The translations under genes were made by a program, and so were the position numbers. Below are positions 8,178-16,756 of a stretch of DNA of 64,000 nucleotides, piece by piece. Position 1 is the stretch's first letter; each line of letters starts with the position of its first letter. The stretch comes from Microbacterium lacus (GTDB lineage Bacteria; Actinomycetota; Actinomycetes; Actinomycetales; Microbacteriaceae), in assembly GCF_039531105.1 (NCBI RefSeq), contig NZ_BAAAPK010000001.1:2976001-3040000 (forward strand). Direction: 5' to 3'. The notes beneath the pieces were generated by a model, which worked only from the letters and a program-made list of their open reading frames with translations, did not search any database and had not been told where the DNA came from.

Positions 8178-9848
8178 TCAGGCGAGCAGTCGCGCCCGCA
8201 GCGGCTCGAGGCCCATGGGTCCGAGGGCAAGAGCCGCGCGGTGGAACTCGCGCAGGTCGAACGCATCGCCGTCCACCGCCGCGCGTGCGGCGCGGGCCTC
8301 GTTCCACAGCCGCGCGCCGACCTTGAACGCGAGCGCCTGGCCGGGCCAGCCGAGATAGCGGTCGACCTCGAAGCCCGCGAGGTGGGGCTCCACAAGAGCG
8401 AGATCGACCAGCATCCGCTGTGCCAACTCGGGCGTCCACGCGGCGTCGGGAACGAGCGTGTTCGGCGGGACCGGCAAGTCGGTGTGCAGGCCGATGTCGG
8501 CGACGATCCGCACCGAGCGCCAGATCTGTCCGAGCAGCAGCCCGAGACGCTCGGCCGGGTCGCGGATGAGCCCGAGCTCGTCGGAGAGCTGCTCGGCGTA
8601 GTGCGCCCACCCCTCCGCATAGCCGTGGATGTGGCACAAGTGTCGTTGCCAGGGGTGCAGGTCCGGATCGGACGCGGTCACGACGAACTGCAGGTGATGG
8701 CCCGGCAGCCCCTCGTGGTGGACGCTCGTCACCTCCTGCCACGTCGCCGCGACCGGCACACCGCTCGGGATCGTCCACACGATCCGGCTCGGCGCCGAGC
8801 CGTCGGGCGGTGCGGGCGTGTAGTACACGACGCCGCTCGAGGCCTCTGCCACCACGCACTCGACATGACGGATGCCGGACGGCAGGTCGAACGCGCCGGC
8901 GAGGGCGTCGGTCGTCTCGGTCACGCGCTGCTCCAGCCAGTCCCGGATCACCGCCACGCCGTCCAACCGATACCGGGGATCTTCATCGAGCTGCGCGGCG
9001 ACGCTGCGCACCGGGTCGTCACCCGTGCCGCCCAGATCGCGGGCGAGCGCGCGGGCTTCGGCGACCAGGCGCTCGAGCTCGCGCCAGCCGTACGCGTACG
9101 TGTCGGCGACGTCGATGCGGGCGCCGAGCATCGCGGCGGCGAGATCGGCGTAGACCTGCGCGCCCACGCCGTCTGTCGTCGGGGCGGCTGGCCGCAGCTC
9201 GCCGCGAAGCACGTCGACGAGATCGGCGAGCGCGCCGTTCGCCCGGTCGGCGGAGGCACGGACGCGCGCGCGGATGTCGGAGTCCACGCCCTCGGCGATC
9301 GGGACCGAGCCGAACCAGTCGGCCTCGATCCACAGGTCGATCTGCTCGGCGAGCGTGTCGAGCTGCCGCACCGGTGCGACGCCGGTCCCCGTGAAGCGGG
9401 TGGCGTGGTCGCGCGCCCAGCGCAACGCCGCGATGTACTGCGCGACCCCGTCCGGCACGGCCTCCAGACGCTGCACGAGGCTCTCGCCGGCGGCATCCGG
9501 CGTCACCGTCAGCCCCTCGACGGCGTAGCGGATCAGGTGCACGGGGGTCGCGAGCCCGGCGACGAGGCGGGGGGTGAATCCGGTGTCGAAGAGGAGACGC
9601 TCGCGCTCGAGCCGCTCGGTGAGCGCCGCGCGCAGAGTCTGGTCGCCGGCATCGGTCGGCAGCGCCGCGAGTTCGCCGAGGACCTCGCCCTGCAGGGCGT
9701 ACTTTCGCTGCAGCCAGTCCGGCCCGATGTCGGGGAGGGGCCGCGGATTCGGGAGGCCCGCCGCCTGCGCGGCGTCGGGTTCGTGCGTCGCGAGCTCCGC
9801 GACGTAGCGGTCGGCGATCTCACGGACGGCGTCGGTGCGGTGGCTCAC
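8178..9848 (-). CDS. DUF885 family protein, probable metallopeptidase
   Basis: A 556-residue DUF885 protein. The C-terminal half carries SVHHEGLPGHHLQF, an HExxH-like zinc motif typical of this family, then a helical region with HGYAEGWAHYAEQL. Family members resemble carboxypeptidases. The start is set at GTG 9848 (VSHRTDAVREIADRY) because a TATGGT box lies six bases upstream and because residues before it would come from the inverted-repeat gap. No signal peptide is seen, so the protein is probably cytoplasmic. Confidence 0.85.
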   Translation of the reverse strand: MSHRTDAVREIADRYVAELATHEPDAAQAAGLPNPRPLPDIGPDWLQRKYALQGEVLGELAALPTDAGDQTLRAALTERLERERLLFDTGFTPRLVAGLATPVHLIRYAVEGLTVTPDAAGESLVQRLEAVPDGVAQYIAALRWARDHATRFTGTGVAPVRQLDTLAEQIDLWIEADWFGSVPIAEGVDSDIRARVRASADRANGALADLVDVLRGELRPAAPTTDGVGAQVYADLAAAMLGARIDVADTYAYGWRELERLVAEARALARDLGGTGDDPVRSVAAQLDEDPRYRLDGVAVIRDWLEQRVTETTDALAGAFDLPSGIRHVECVVAEASSGVVYYTPAPPDGSAPSRIVWTIPSGVPVAATWQEVTSVHHEGLPGHHLQFVVTASDPDLHPWQRHLCHIHGYAEGWAHYAEQLSDELGLIRDPAERLGLLLGQIWRSVRIVADIGLHTDLPVPPNTLVPDAAWTPELAQRMLVDLALVEPHLAGFEVDRYLGWPGQALAFKVGARLWNEARAARAAVDGDAFDLREFHRAALALGPMGLEPLRARLLA

Positions 9849-9854
9849 CGACCC

Positions 9855-9860
9855 ACCATA
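9855..9860 (-). promoter_or_regulatory. -10 box of the DUF885 gene
   Basis: TATGGT six bases before the GTG at 9848; just downstream (minus strand) of the inverted repeat at 9868-9954. Confidence 0.45.
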
Positions 9861-9867
9861 GGCACGA

Positions 9868-9954
9868 CTGCAGAACTCCACGGAATCGCGTGAGGAATCG
9901 AGGTGTGCGCGGTTCCCGACGCCTCCGGGGTGGCCGATCCGTGGAGTTCTGCAG
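9868..9954. repeat. intergenic inverted repeat, arm core TGCAGAACTCC (copy 1)
   Basis: A perfect 17-bp inverted repeat, CTGCAGAACTCCACGGA at 9868-9884 and its complement at 9938-9954, separated by 53 bp of unrelated sequence. With one bulged base the stem extends three pairs further inward. It fills the gap between ppk2 and the DUF885 gene, which run in the same direction. A second copy of the arm lies at 15689-15772. No T-run follows, so it is not a classic terminator. Confidence 0.85.
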
Positions 9955-9966
9955 ACCCGCGCGCGC

Positions 9967-10830
9967 TCAGGTCGCCGCGAGCCGCGCCTTCTCGGCCGCG
10001 ATGTCGAACGTCGCGACGGGCCACTGTGGGTCGATGCCGCGCAGAGCGCCCAGCAGGAGGTGCTGCACCGCGAGACGCGCGTACCACTTGCGGTTCGCCG
10101 GCACGACGAACCACGGCGCGTGCGCGGTCGAGGTCCGCTCGAACACGGTCTGATACGCATCCATGTAGTGCGGCCACCGTGCGCGCTCGTCGACGTCGCC
10201 CGGATTGTATTTCCAGTGCTTGTCGGGGCGGTCCAGCCGCTCCATGAGCCGCTCGCCCTGCTCCTCGTACGAGATGTGCAGCATGACCTTGATGATCCGG
10301 GTCCCGCCGTCGGCGAGACGCTTCTCGAAGTCGTTGATCGCGCCGTAGCGCCGCTCGATCTCCTCGGGCGCGGCGAGGGCGCGCACCTTCCCGATCAACA
10401 CGTCCTCGTAGTGCGACCGGTCGAAGACGCCGATGAAGCCCGGCTGCGGGACCCGCTTCTCGATGCGCCACAGGAAATCGTGGGCGAGCTCTTCGGCGGT
10501 CGGCTTCTTGAACGCGGTCAGCAGCACGCCCTGCGGGTCCACCGAGCCGACGACGTGCCGAATGATCCCGCCCTTCCCCGCGGAGTCCATCGCCTGCAGC
10601 ACGAGCAGCACCGAGGCGTCGGAGACCTCGCTGCGGCTCTGGGCATACAGCCGCTCCTGCAGTTCGTCGAGGTCGCCCGCGCCCGCGGCGAGATCCTGCG
10701 CCGCGGCATCCTTGTCGTCTGCGTAGCCCGGCGTGGAGTCGGGGTCGACGCCGGACAGGACGAATCCCTCGCGCACGCGCAGCAGATCGGCGACCTCGCC
10801 GGTCCAGTTCTTCTCGCTGTTCTGGGTCAT
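9967..10830 (-). CDS. polyphosphate kinase 2 family protein
   Basis: A 287-residue PPK2 protein that transfers phosphate between polyphosphate and nucleotides. LQAMDSAGKGGIIRHV is the Walker A-like motif near residue 82. GVFDRSHYEDVLI near residue 135 is the Walker B/lid motif. HISYEEQGERL and the WKYNPGDVDER lid segment follow, and WFVVPANRKWYARL lies near the C-terminus. One domain of about 250 residues makes it a single-domain PPK2. I use ATG 10830 (MTQNSEKNW); ATG 10842 is also in frame. The gene ends before the convergence with the inverted repeat at 9868-9954. Confidence 0.9.
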   Translation of the reverse strand: MTQNSEKNWTGEVADLLRVREGFVLSGVDPDSTPGYADDKDAAAQDLAAGAGDLDELQERLYAQSRSEVSDASVLLVLQAMDSAGKGGIIRHVVGSVDPQGVLLTAFKKPTAEELAHDFLWRIEKRVPQPGFIGVFDRSHYEDVLIGKVRALAAPEEIERRYGAINDFEKRLADGGTRIIKVMLHISYEEQGERLMERLDRPDKHWKYNPGDVDERARWPHYMDAYQTVFERTSTAHAPWFVVPANRKWYARLAVQHLLLGALRGIDPQWPVATFDIAAEKARLAAT

Positions 10831-10837
10831 GAAGCCC

Positions 10838-10843
10838 ATCATG
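10838..10843 (-). promoter_or_regulatory. possible -10 box of ppk2
   Basis: CATGAT seven bases before ATG 10830. It would exclude the upstream ATG at 10842 as a start. Confidence 0.3.
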
Positions 10844-10856
10844 CCGAAAGCGAGGT

Positions 10857-12650
10857 TCAGCGCGGCAGGGGGACCTCGATGATCTGCCGCCCGCCGACGG
10901 GCGCCGTCAGCACCTGATCCAGTGCGGCACGGGTCGTCACGCGGGTGTACTCCCATCCGTACGCCAGAGCGAGCTGCTCCAGCCGCGCGGTGTGCGGTGT
11001 GTACAGCACGCGATCCATCGCCTCATCCGACGCGACATCGCGCACCTCGAGCGAGTCGAAGATCGTGCCGCCGCCGTCGTTGCCGACGATCACCTGGAGC
11101 CGCGGGTCGGCCTCGGTCGGCGGCAGCAGCAGCGCGCCGACGTCGTGCAGGAGCGCGAGGTCTCCGAGCAGCACGCGCGTCACGCCCGGTCCGTCCTGGG
11201 ACGCCAGCGCGATGCCGGTCGCGGTCGCGATCGTGCCGTCGATCCCCGCGAGCCCCCGATTGCTGTGAACCGGAACCTTCTTGCCGCCGAGCACAGTGTC
11301 GGCGACGCGCACGAGACGCGACGATCCGAAGAACAGCCGGTCGTGAGGCCACGTCGCCCGCCACACGGCATCCACGAGGGTCTGCCGGTCCAAGGGCGCG
11401 CGGATCGCCGCCATCTCGGCCTGGATCGCACCGAGCCGTTCGGCCGGGACGCCGGAGGCCAGGCCGTCGGCATCGGGCGCCGCCGGACTCAGATCGACGG
11501 ATGCCGCGCGCGACGCCTGCACCCACGCACCGAGCCATTCCCGGTCCGCCTCCCCCACCTGCACCGCGATCGCATCGAGTGCCGTCGTCGAGCCGTTGAG
11601 GTTCAGCGGCTCGCCGGGTCCGCGCATCGCGAAGACCTCGATCTCGGGATCGGAGAGGAGCGCGGTCACCTCGCGGCTGAGCGTGGGGTGCCCGAGTACG
11701 ACGGCGCGCTCGATGCGCCCGCCGAGCTGCGGATCCGCCAGCAGCCGCCGGTATCCGTGAACGAGGTTCCGCCCGAATCGCGAACCGCTCACGATCTCGG
11801 CGATCAGGGGCCAGCCGCCGGCGTGGGCGAGGGTCTCGGCATCCGGTCCCGCGTCGGCGCCGGCGACGACGACCGTGCGCGGTCCGCGCGGCAGCACGAA
11901 GGGCAGCTCGTCGGGCTCGGCGGGCAGGTCGGCCTCGCCGATGCCGCCGCCGCCCTGATACAGGGCACCGGAGGCCTCCTCGTCCGCCGGTTCGTCCACC
12001 GGTGCGGCGTCGGGGTCGACGGTCACGGCGGCGTCCAGCTCGGCGACGGGTGTCACGAGCCACCCCGGGATCACTCCCCCGAGCGGCTCGCGGAACGGCA
12101 GATTCAGGTGCACCGGGCCGGCCGCGCGCGTCCCCTCGCCGAGGGCCGCGGTGACGGCATCTGCGGCGACCTGGCGCAGCATGAGGCTCTGCTCGCCGTC
12201 GCCGTCCGGATCCACCGCCTCCGGAACGGGCAGGTCCGCTTCAAGCCGCGTACTGGGCGTGAACATCCCGAGCTGGCGCGTGGTCTGGTTCGCGCCGACG
12301 CCGCGCAGCTCGGGCGGGCGGTCCGCGGTCAGCAGCAGCAGCGGGACGCCGGAGTGGTGCGCCTCGAGCGCGGCGGGCAGCAGATTCGCCGCCGCCGTCC
12401 CCGACGTGCAGATCACCGCCGCCGGCATCCCCGTCTCGCGGCCGATGCCGAGCGCGGTGAACCCCGCGACCCGCTCGTCGATGCGGACGTGCAGACGCAC
12501 GGCGCCGAGCCTCTCGAGCTCGGCCGCGACGAGCGCGAGCGCCTGCGACCGCGAGCCGGGGCTCACCACGATGTGGCGGATACCGAGCTCGACGAACGCA
12601 CCCACCAGAGCGGCCGCAGCGTCGGTCGCCGGCGCGGAGCGGTCGTGCAC
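10857..12650 (-). CDS. menD: 2-succinyl-5-enolpyruvyl-6-hydroxy-3-cyclohexene-1-carboxylate synthase
   Basis: A 597-residue thiamine-diphosphate enzyme that joins isochorismate and 2-oxoglutarate. The N-terminus ALVGAFVELGIRHIVVSPGSRSQAL is the MenD signature. TSGTAAANLLPAALEAHHSGVPLLLLTADRPPELRGVGANQT follows the expected order. The ThDP-binding region near residue 500 reads LLGDLALLHD, then VGNDGGGTIFDSL. A poorly conserved insert (about residues 215-245) links the first two domains. It starts two bases after the stop of the small membrane protein upstream, so the two are probably cotranscribed. Confidence 0.95.
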   Translation of the reverse strand: MHDRSAPATDAAAALVGAFVELGIRHIVVSPGSRSQALALVAAELERLGAVRLHVRIDERVAGFTALGIGRETGMPAAVICTSGTAAANLLPAALEAHHSGVPLLLLTADRPPELRGVGANQTTRQLGMFTPSTRLEADLPVPEAVDPDGDGEQSLMLRQVAADAVTAALGEGTRAAGPVHLNLPFREPLGGVIPGWLVTPVAELDAAVTVDPDAAPVDEPADEEASGALYQGGGGIGEADLPAEPDELPFVLPRGPRTVVVAGADAGPDAETLAHAGGWPLIAEIVSGSRFGRNLVHGYRRLLADPQLGGRIERAVVLGHPTLSREVTALLSDPEIEVFAMRGPGEPLNLNGSTTALDAIAVQVGEADREWLGAWVQASRAASVDLSPAAPDADGLASGVPAERLGAIQAEMAAIRAPLDRQTLVDAVWRATWPHDRLFFGSSRLVRVADTVLGGKKVPVHSNRGLAGIDGTIATATGIALASQDGPGVTRVLLGDLALLHDVGALLLPPTEADPRLQVIVGNDGGGTIFDSLEVRDVASDEAMDRVLYTPHTARLEQLALAYGWEYTRVTTRAALDQVLTAPVGGRQIIEVPLPR

Positions 12651-12652
12651 GA

Positions 12653-13111
12653 TCAGCCGACGGCGCCGCGCTGGCCGCGGGTGTCGTCGTCGCCGTCCGT
12701 CGGGCGCTCGGCGGACTTCGGCGGAGTCTCGGCTGTCGCCGGCGGAGTCTCGGGCGTGGCGGTCGACGCGCCGGGGCTGTTCCAGCGCGGATCGTCGTCC
12801 TCGGCATCCAGCATCGCCAGCTCTTCCTCCAGGCGGCGGATGCGCTCGTCCTGGTCGCTCAGCGTGCCGATCTTCTCGAGGAACTCCGGATCGTCGTCGG
12901 GCGCGCGGCGCGCGGCGATCGTGGAGTTGCGGACGCGGCCCACGGCGAACCAGAGCAACCCGCCGAGGACGGGGACGAGGACCACGATGAGGATCCAGAT
13001 CGGCTTGCTCACGCCGCGGTGCCGGTTCGCGGGCTGCACACTGCAGTCGACGATGGTGTAGACCCAGAAAGCGGTCAGGACCAGCGCCAGAATGAGCAGC
13101 ACCCGAGTCAC
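12653..13111 (-). CDS. PLDc_N domain membrane protein
   Basis: About 152 residues. The N-terminus has two membrane helices: VLLILALVLTAFWVYTIVDC, then PIWILIVVLVPVLGGLLWFAVG. This is the phospholipase D nuclease N-terminal (PLDc_N) arrangement without any PLD catalytic domain. A coiled-coil-like acidic segment (DEDERIRRLEEELAMLD-like, near residue 95) and a disordered Thr/Pro tail follow. GTG at 13111 is preferred because a TAGGAT box ends seven bases upstream; ATG 13120 overlaps that box. It leads into menD. Function unknown. Confidence 0.78.
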   Translation of the reverse strand: MTRVLLILALVLTAFWVYTIVDCSVQPANRHRGVSKPIWILIVVLVPVLGGLLWFAVGRVRNSTIAARRAPDDDPEFLEKIGTLSDQDERIRRLEEELAMLDAEDDDPRWNSPGASTATPETPPATAETPPKSAERPTDGDDDTRGQRGAVG

Positions 13112-13118
13112 ATCTCCC

Positions 13119-13124
13119 ATCCTA
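13119..13124 (-). promoter_or_regulatory. -10 box of the PLDc_N gene and menD
   Basis: TAGGAT ends seven bases before GTG 13111 and overlaps the upstream ATG, which therefore would not be transcribed. Confidence 0.45.
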
Positions 13125-13206
13125 GGCGCGCTATGCCGACGCGGCCCCGTCCGGGCAGAAGGCTGTGACCGGACCGAGATGCGTTCGGCGTGAGTCTGCG
13201 CCGACC

Positions 13207-13212
13207 TACGAT
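13207..13212 (+). promoter_or_regulatory. -10 box of the DUF4229 gene
   Basis: TACGAT six bases before the GTG at 13219. Confidence 0.55.
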
Positions 13213-13218
13213 GGAACG

Positions 13219-13551
13219 GTGAAAGCCCGCTCCGCTCTCGTCTACACGGTGTTGAGGCTCCTGGCCTTCCTGGTGCCGTTCGGCATCCTGATGCTTTTCC
13301 CGGTGTTCCAGAGCCTGTACTGGCTCGCTGCGATCTTCGCGGCGCTGATCGGGTTGAGCCTTTCGCTGCTGTTCTTGCGCCGACCCTTGACGGAGGTCAC
13401 GACGAGCCTCGCCGAACGGCGCGCGAAAGACACGTCGGCATCGACCGACGAAGAGGACGAGGATGCCGCCGCGGACGCGGTCATCGACCCGGCTCCGCCG
13501 ACCGACTCAGCCGACGAACGCCCAGAGCAGGAACGCACCGTACGCGAGTGA
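13219..13551 (+). CDS. DUF4229 family membrane protein
   Basis: A 110-residue protein with two membrane helices, LVYTVLRLLAFLVPFGILMLF and YWLAAIFAALIGLSLSLLFL, then RRPLTEVTTSLAERRAKD and an acidic tail. This is the DUF4229 pattern seen next to men genes in actinobacteria. GTG 13219 is chosen over an upstream in-frame start at 13165 because TACGAT lies six bases before it. Its last 45 bases overlap the 3' end of the convergent menA gene. Function unknown. Confidence 0.8.
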   Translation: MKARSALVYTVLRLLAFLVPFGILMLFPVFQSLYWLAAIFAALIGLSLSLLFLRRPLTEVTTSLAERRAKDTSASTDEEDEDAAADAVIDPAPPTDSADERPEQERTVRE

Positions 13552-14487
13552 CGTGAGCGAGGTCACGCTCAGGGCCACGACGAGCTCGCGCGGCAGCCGG
13601 TAGGTCCAGACGATCAGGATCGCCGGAAGCGCTCCGAGCAGACCGAGCAATGCGAGCCACGCGATCGGGTAGAAGAGCCCGAGATACCCGGCGATCACGA
13701 ACGGCACGAGTACGAAGACCGTGAACAGCACACGCGTGCCGCGGCGGCCGATCAGCACCGTGAGCGTGCGCTTGCCTGCCGCGCGATCCTGGTCGATGTC
13801 GCGCAGGTTGTTGGCCAGCAGTACCGCGCACGCGAGGAGCCCCGCGCCGACGCCGCCGAACCACGCCTCCTGCGGGACGGACAGCACCTGCACGAACGTC
13901 GTCCCGACCGTGGCGACGAGCCCGAAGAAGACGAACACGAACAGTTCACCGAGGCCGTAGTAGCCGTAGGGGCGCTTGCCGCCGGTGTAGAACCATGCCG
14001 CCGCGATGCAGACCGCGCCGACGAGCAGCAGCCACCACTGGGCGCTGTGGATCACGAGCGCGAGGCCCGCCGCGGCGGCGATCGCGAAGAAGATCCCGGC
14101 CGCGGCGAGCACCGCGCGGGGAGACGCCTTCTTCGACGCCGTCAGGCGTGCGGGACCCACCCGATGGTCGTCCGTGCCGCGGATGCCGTCGCTGTAGTCG
14201 TTCGCGTAGTTCACCGCGATCTGCAGGCTCACCGAGACCACGAGGCACAGCAGCGCGAGCACCCAGTGGAACAGCCCGTCCACCAGGATCGCCGCGCCCG
14301 TGCCGATCAGAACCGGCGTGACCGCGAGCGGCAGCGTGCGCAGCCGGGCCGCGCCGATCCAGTCACCGACGGTCGCCTTCTCGACGTGCCGTGGATCGCG
14401 GGACACGTGGGCCTTCTGCGGATTACCGCGGGGCGTGTTCTTGCGGGGAGCCGGACGCTTGCGCTTCTTGCTGGGGGTGCCTGCCAC
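13507..14487 (-). CDS. menA: 1,4-dihydroxy-2-naphthoate polyprenyltransferase
   Basis: A 326-residue UbiA-family membrane enzyme that attaches the polyprenyl tail to dihydroxynaphthoate. A basic N-terminal tail of about 35 residues precedes ARLRTLPLAVTPVLIG. NYANDYSDGIRGTD near residue 93 is the first aspartate-rich prenyl-diphosphate motif. DIDQDRAAGKRTLTV near residue 230 is the second. Eight or nine membrane helices fill the rest. GTG 14487 has a TAGGAT box eight bases upstream. The 3' end overlaps DUF4229 tail to tail. Confidence 0.95.
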   Translation of the reverse strand: MAGTPSKKRKRPAPRKNTPRGNPQKAHVSRDPRHVEKATVGDWIGAARLRTLPLAVTPVLIGTGAAILVDGLFHWVLALLCLVVSVSLQIAVNYANDYSDGIRGTDDHRVGPARLTASKKASPRAVLAAAGIFFAIAAAAGLALVIHSAQWWLLLVGAVCIAAAWFYTGGKRPYGYYGLGELFVFVFFGLVATVGTTFVQVLSVPQEAWFGGVGAGLLACAVLLANNLRDIDQDRAAGKRTLTVLIGRRGTRVLFTVFVLVPFVIAGYLGLFYPIAWLALLGLLGALPAILIVWTYRLPRELVVALSVTSLTSLAYGAFLLWAFVG

Positions 14488-14495
14488 GAGCAGTC

Positions 14496-14501
14496 ATCCT
14501 A
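14496..14501 (-). promoter_or_regulatory. -10 box of menA
   Basis: TAGGAT eight bases before the GTG at 14487. Confidence 0.5.
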
Positions 14502-14528
14502 TGGCCTCGGTACCGGCGCGACCTGCGC

Positions 14529-15683
14529 TCAGTGGAACGCGGCGACCGCGGCCCTGACCGCCTCCCGGTCGGGCTTCCCGCTCGGGAGCGCGGGCACCTC
14601 GTCCACCAGAACGAGACGGGCCGGCCGCGCGTGCGCGCCGATCTCGGCGGCGACAGCGTTGCGGGCGGCCTCCAGCTGCGTGGACTCGCTGCGCCGGAGC
14701 GCCTCGCCGCGCGCCACGACGACCACGGACGCCTCGCCCCACTTCGGATCAGGCACCCCGACCACCACGGCGGACTGCAGACCCGGGATGCCGCGCACCA
14801 CGTTCTCGACGCGGTCCAGCGACACGTTGATGCCGCCGGAGACGATCACGTTGTCGATGCGCCCACGCACGCGCAGCACGTCGTGCTCGATCACTCCGAC
14901 GTCGCCGGTGCGGTACCACCGGGTGCCGTCGCCGTCGCGGACGAAGGCATCGGCCGTCCGCTCGGGAGCGCCGAGATACCCGTCCGCGAGCGTGGGCCCC
15001 GCGATCCGGACCTCGCCGTCCTCGATGCGCACGTTCACGCCGCGCAGCGGCACGCCGTCGTATACGCACCCGCCGCTGGTCTCCGTGGACCCGTACGTGC
15101 GGACCACCCGGGCTCCGGCATCCGTCGCCCGCTCGAGCATCGCCGCGGGGATCGCCTGCCCGCCCACGAGGATCGCCTCGAACGAGCGCAGTGCGGAGAG
15201 CACGGCGGAGTCGTCGGCGGCGGCATCCAGCAGCTTCGACAGCTGCGCGGGCACGAGCGACGTGAAGGCGGGCACGCGCTCACCCCGCACCGTCGAGACC
15301 ATGGTCGCCGCGACCGCGGCGAAACCCTGCGCGGTGAAGGCTCCGGTGAGCCAGGCGGGTTCGCGGTCGGCGACGACCGAGCGGACGAGCACCTGAAGGC
15401 CCGCGACGTACGTCGCCGGCAGCGCGAGCAGCCAGGTCCCGTCGCCGATGCGGTCGACGGTGGCCAACGCGCTCGCCGTGAGCGCGTCGCGACTGAGCAC
15501 CACGCTCTTCGGGACGCCGGTCGAGCCGGAGGTGGTGAGCACGACCGCCGTGCCGGCCGGCACTTCGGCGGGCGCGTCGCCGATGAGCCCGAGGCCGAGG
15601 GCGGGACCGGCGCCGTGCAGAGCGCCGCGCACGGCGCGCAGGATCTCGCGCGGGTTCTCTCCCGTGACCGGTTCGAGCCTCAT
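14529..15683 (-). CDS. menE: o-succinylbenzoate--CoA ligase
   Basis: A 384-residue acyl-adenylate-forming enzyme. The P-loop TTSGSTGVPKSVVLS is near residue 50. RTYGSTETSGG is the A5 motif. WYRTGDVG near residue 265 and GRIDNVIVSGGINVS carry the A7/A8 motifs, and PSGKPDREAV near the end holds the A10 lysine. It is shorter at the N-terminus than E. coli MenE, as is usual in this group. The start ATG at 15683 lies six bases from an inverted repeat whose arm, read on this strand, contains GAGGAG about 13 bases before the ATG. Confidence 0.92.
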   Translation of the reverse strand: MRLEPVTGENPREILRAVRGALHGAGPALGLGLIGDAPAEVPAGTAVVLTTSGSTGVPKSVVLSRDALTASALATVDRIGDGTWLLALPATYVAGLQVLVRSVVADREPAWLTGAFTAQGFAAVAATMVSTVRGERVPAFTSLVPAQLSKLLDAAADDSAVLSALRSFEAILVGGQAIPAAMLERATDAGARVVRTYGSTETSGGCVYDGVPLRGVNVRIEDGEVRIAGPTLADGYLGAPERTADAFVRDGDGTRWYRTGDVGVIEHDVLRVRGRIDNVIVSGGINVSLDRVENVVRGIPGLQSAVVVGVPDPKWGEASVVVVARGEALRRSESTQLEAARNAVAAEIGAHARPARLVLVDEVPALPSGKPDREAVRAAVAAFH

Positions 15684-15688
15684 GGGCG

Positions 15689-15772
15689 TGCAGAACTCCT
15701 CAGATCCATGCGGCGAGGCCGCCCTGCAGGCACGAATCGCGGCGCCGCTCCGCGAATCCGAGGAGTTGTGCA
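15689..15772. repeat. intergenic inverted repeat, arm core TGCAGAACTCC (copy 2)
   Basis: TGCAGAACTCCTCAGAT at 15689-15705 pairs with ATCCGAGGAGTTGTGCA at 15756-15772 (15 of 17 positions). The 50-bp GC-rich loop is unrelated to that of copy 1 at 9868-9954, while the arms share TGCAGAACTCC. It fills the gap between menB and menE, which are codirectional, and ends six bases before the menE start. Confidence 0.82.
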
Positions 15773-15786
15773 CACGGCGCCGCGCA

Positions 15787-16686
15787 TCAGTAGTGCCAGG
15801 GGTACGGCGACCAGTCCGGATCGCGCTTTTCGAGGAACGAATCCCGGCCCTCGACTGCCTCGTCGGTGCCGTACGCCAGCCGCGTGGCCTCGCCGGCGAA
15901 GACCTGCTGCCCGACCATCCCGTCGTCCACGGCGTTGAAGGCGAACTTGAGCATGCGAATCGCGGTCGGCGACTTGGTCAGGATCGTCCGGGCCATCGCG
16001 ATCGCCTCACGCTCGAGCTCGGCGTGCGGCACGACCCGGTTCACGGCACCCATCTCGTACGCGCGCTGGGCGGAGTACTCCTCGGCCAGGAAGAACACCT
16101 CCCGCGCGAACTTCTGCCCGATCTGCCGGGCGAAGTACGCCGAGCCGTATCCGGCGTCGAACGAGCCGACATCCGCATCGGTCTGCTTGAAGCGGCCGTG
16201 TTCGGCGGACGCGATCGACAGGTCGCACACGACGTGCAGTGAGTGCCCTCCCCCCGCCGCCCACCCCGGGATCACCGCGATCACGACCTTCGGCATGAAG
16301 CGGATGAGCCGCTGCACCTCGAGGATGTGCAGGCGTCCGAGCGCGGACTGCGACGGGTCGCGATCGTCGCCCGTGTACTGATAGCCCGAACGCCCGCGGA
16401 TGCGCTGGTCGCCGCCGGAGCAGAACGCCCAGCCCCCGTCCTTCGGACTCGGGCCGTTGCCGGTGAGCAGGACGACCCCGATCCGGGCGTCCTGGCGCGC
16501 GATGTCGAGCGCCCGGAAGAGCTCGTCGACGGTGTGCGGACGGAAGGCGTTGCGCACTTCGGGACGGTCGAAGGCGATTCTCGCGATCCGGCCGTCGCGC
16601 GAGACGTGCGCGGTGATGTCGGTGTACGCCTCGGACCCGGGGGCCGGCATCCATTCGTTCTCGTCGAACAGCTCGGAAACACTCAC
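15787..16686 (-). CDS. menB: 1,4-dihydroxy-2-naphthoyl-CoA synthase
   Basis: A 299-residue crotonase-fold enzyme that closes the naphthoquinone ring. AFCSGGDQRIRG near residue 87 forms the oxyanion-loop segment. WAAGGGHSLHVVCDLSIAS near residue 142 is the second crotonase motif. FKQTDADVGSFDAGYGSAYFARQIGQKFARE is the MenB signature. The TDADVGS version, with Asp where the E. coli type has Gly, is the bicarbonate-independent form known from M. tuberculosis. The C-terminus WSPYPWHY is typical. GTG start with a TAGGCT box six bases upstream. Confidence 0.96.
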   Translation of the reverse strand: MSVSELFDENEWMPAPGSEAYTDITAHVSRDGRIARIAFDRPEVRNAFRPHTVDELFRALDIARQDARIGVVLLTGNGPSPKDGGWAFCSGGDQRIRGRSGYQYTGDDRDPSQSALGRLHILEVQRLIRFMPKVVIAVIPGWAAGGGHSLHVVCDLSIASAEHGRFKQTDADVGSFDAGYGSAYFARQIGQKFAREVFFLAEEYSAQRAYEMGAVNRVVPHAELEREAIAMARTILTKSPTAIRMLKFAFNAVDDGMVGQQVFAGEATRLAYGTDEAVEGRDSFLEKRDPDWSPYPWHY

Positions 16687-16692
16687 GCGCCC

Positions 16693-16698
16693 AGCCTA
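16693..16698 (-). promoter_or_regulatory. -10 box of menB
   Basis: TAGGCT six bases before the GTG at 16686; shares a 70-bp divergent gap with the lipoprotein gene. Confidence 0.55.
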
Positions 16699-16744
16699 CG
16701 CGCGGGGGTTACGTCATCCGGCGGCGGCTCGGGGCGCGCTCGCC

Positions 16745-16750
16745 TACGCT
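16745..16750 (+). promoter_or_regulatory. -10 box of the lipoprotein-ECF operon
   Basis: TACGCT six bases before the GTG at 16757. With such a short leader there is no room for a cobalamin riboswitch. Confidence 0.55.
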
Positions 16751-16756
16751 GATCCG

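Noticed and set aside
16687..16756. Cobalamin riboswitch before the lipoprotein-ECF operon
   Set aside because: The gap is 70 bp, shared by two divergent promoters, and the transcript start is next to the GTG.
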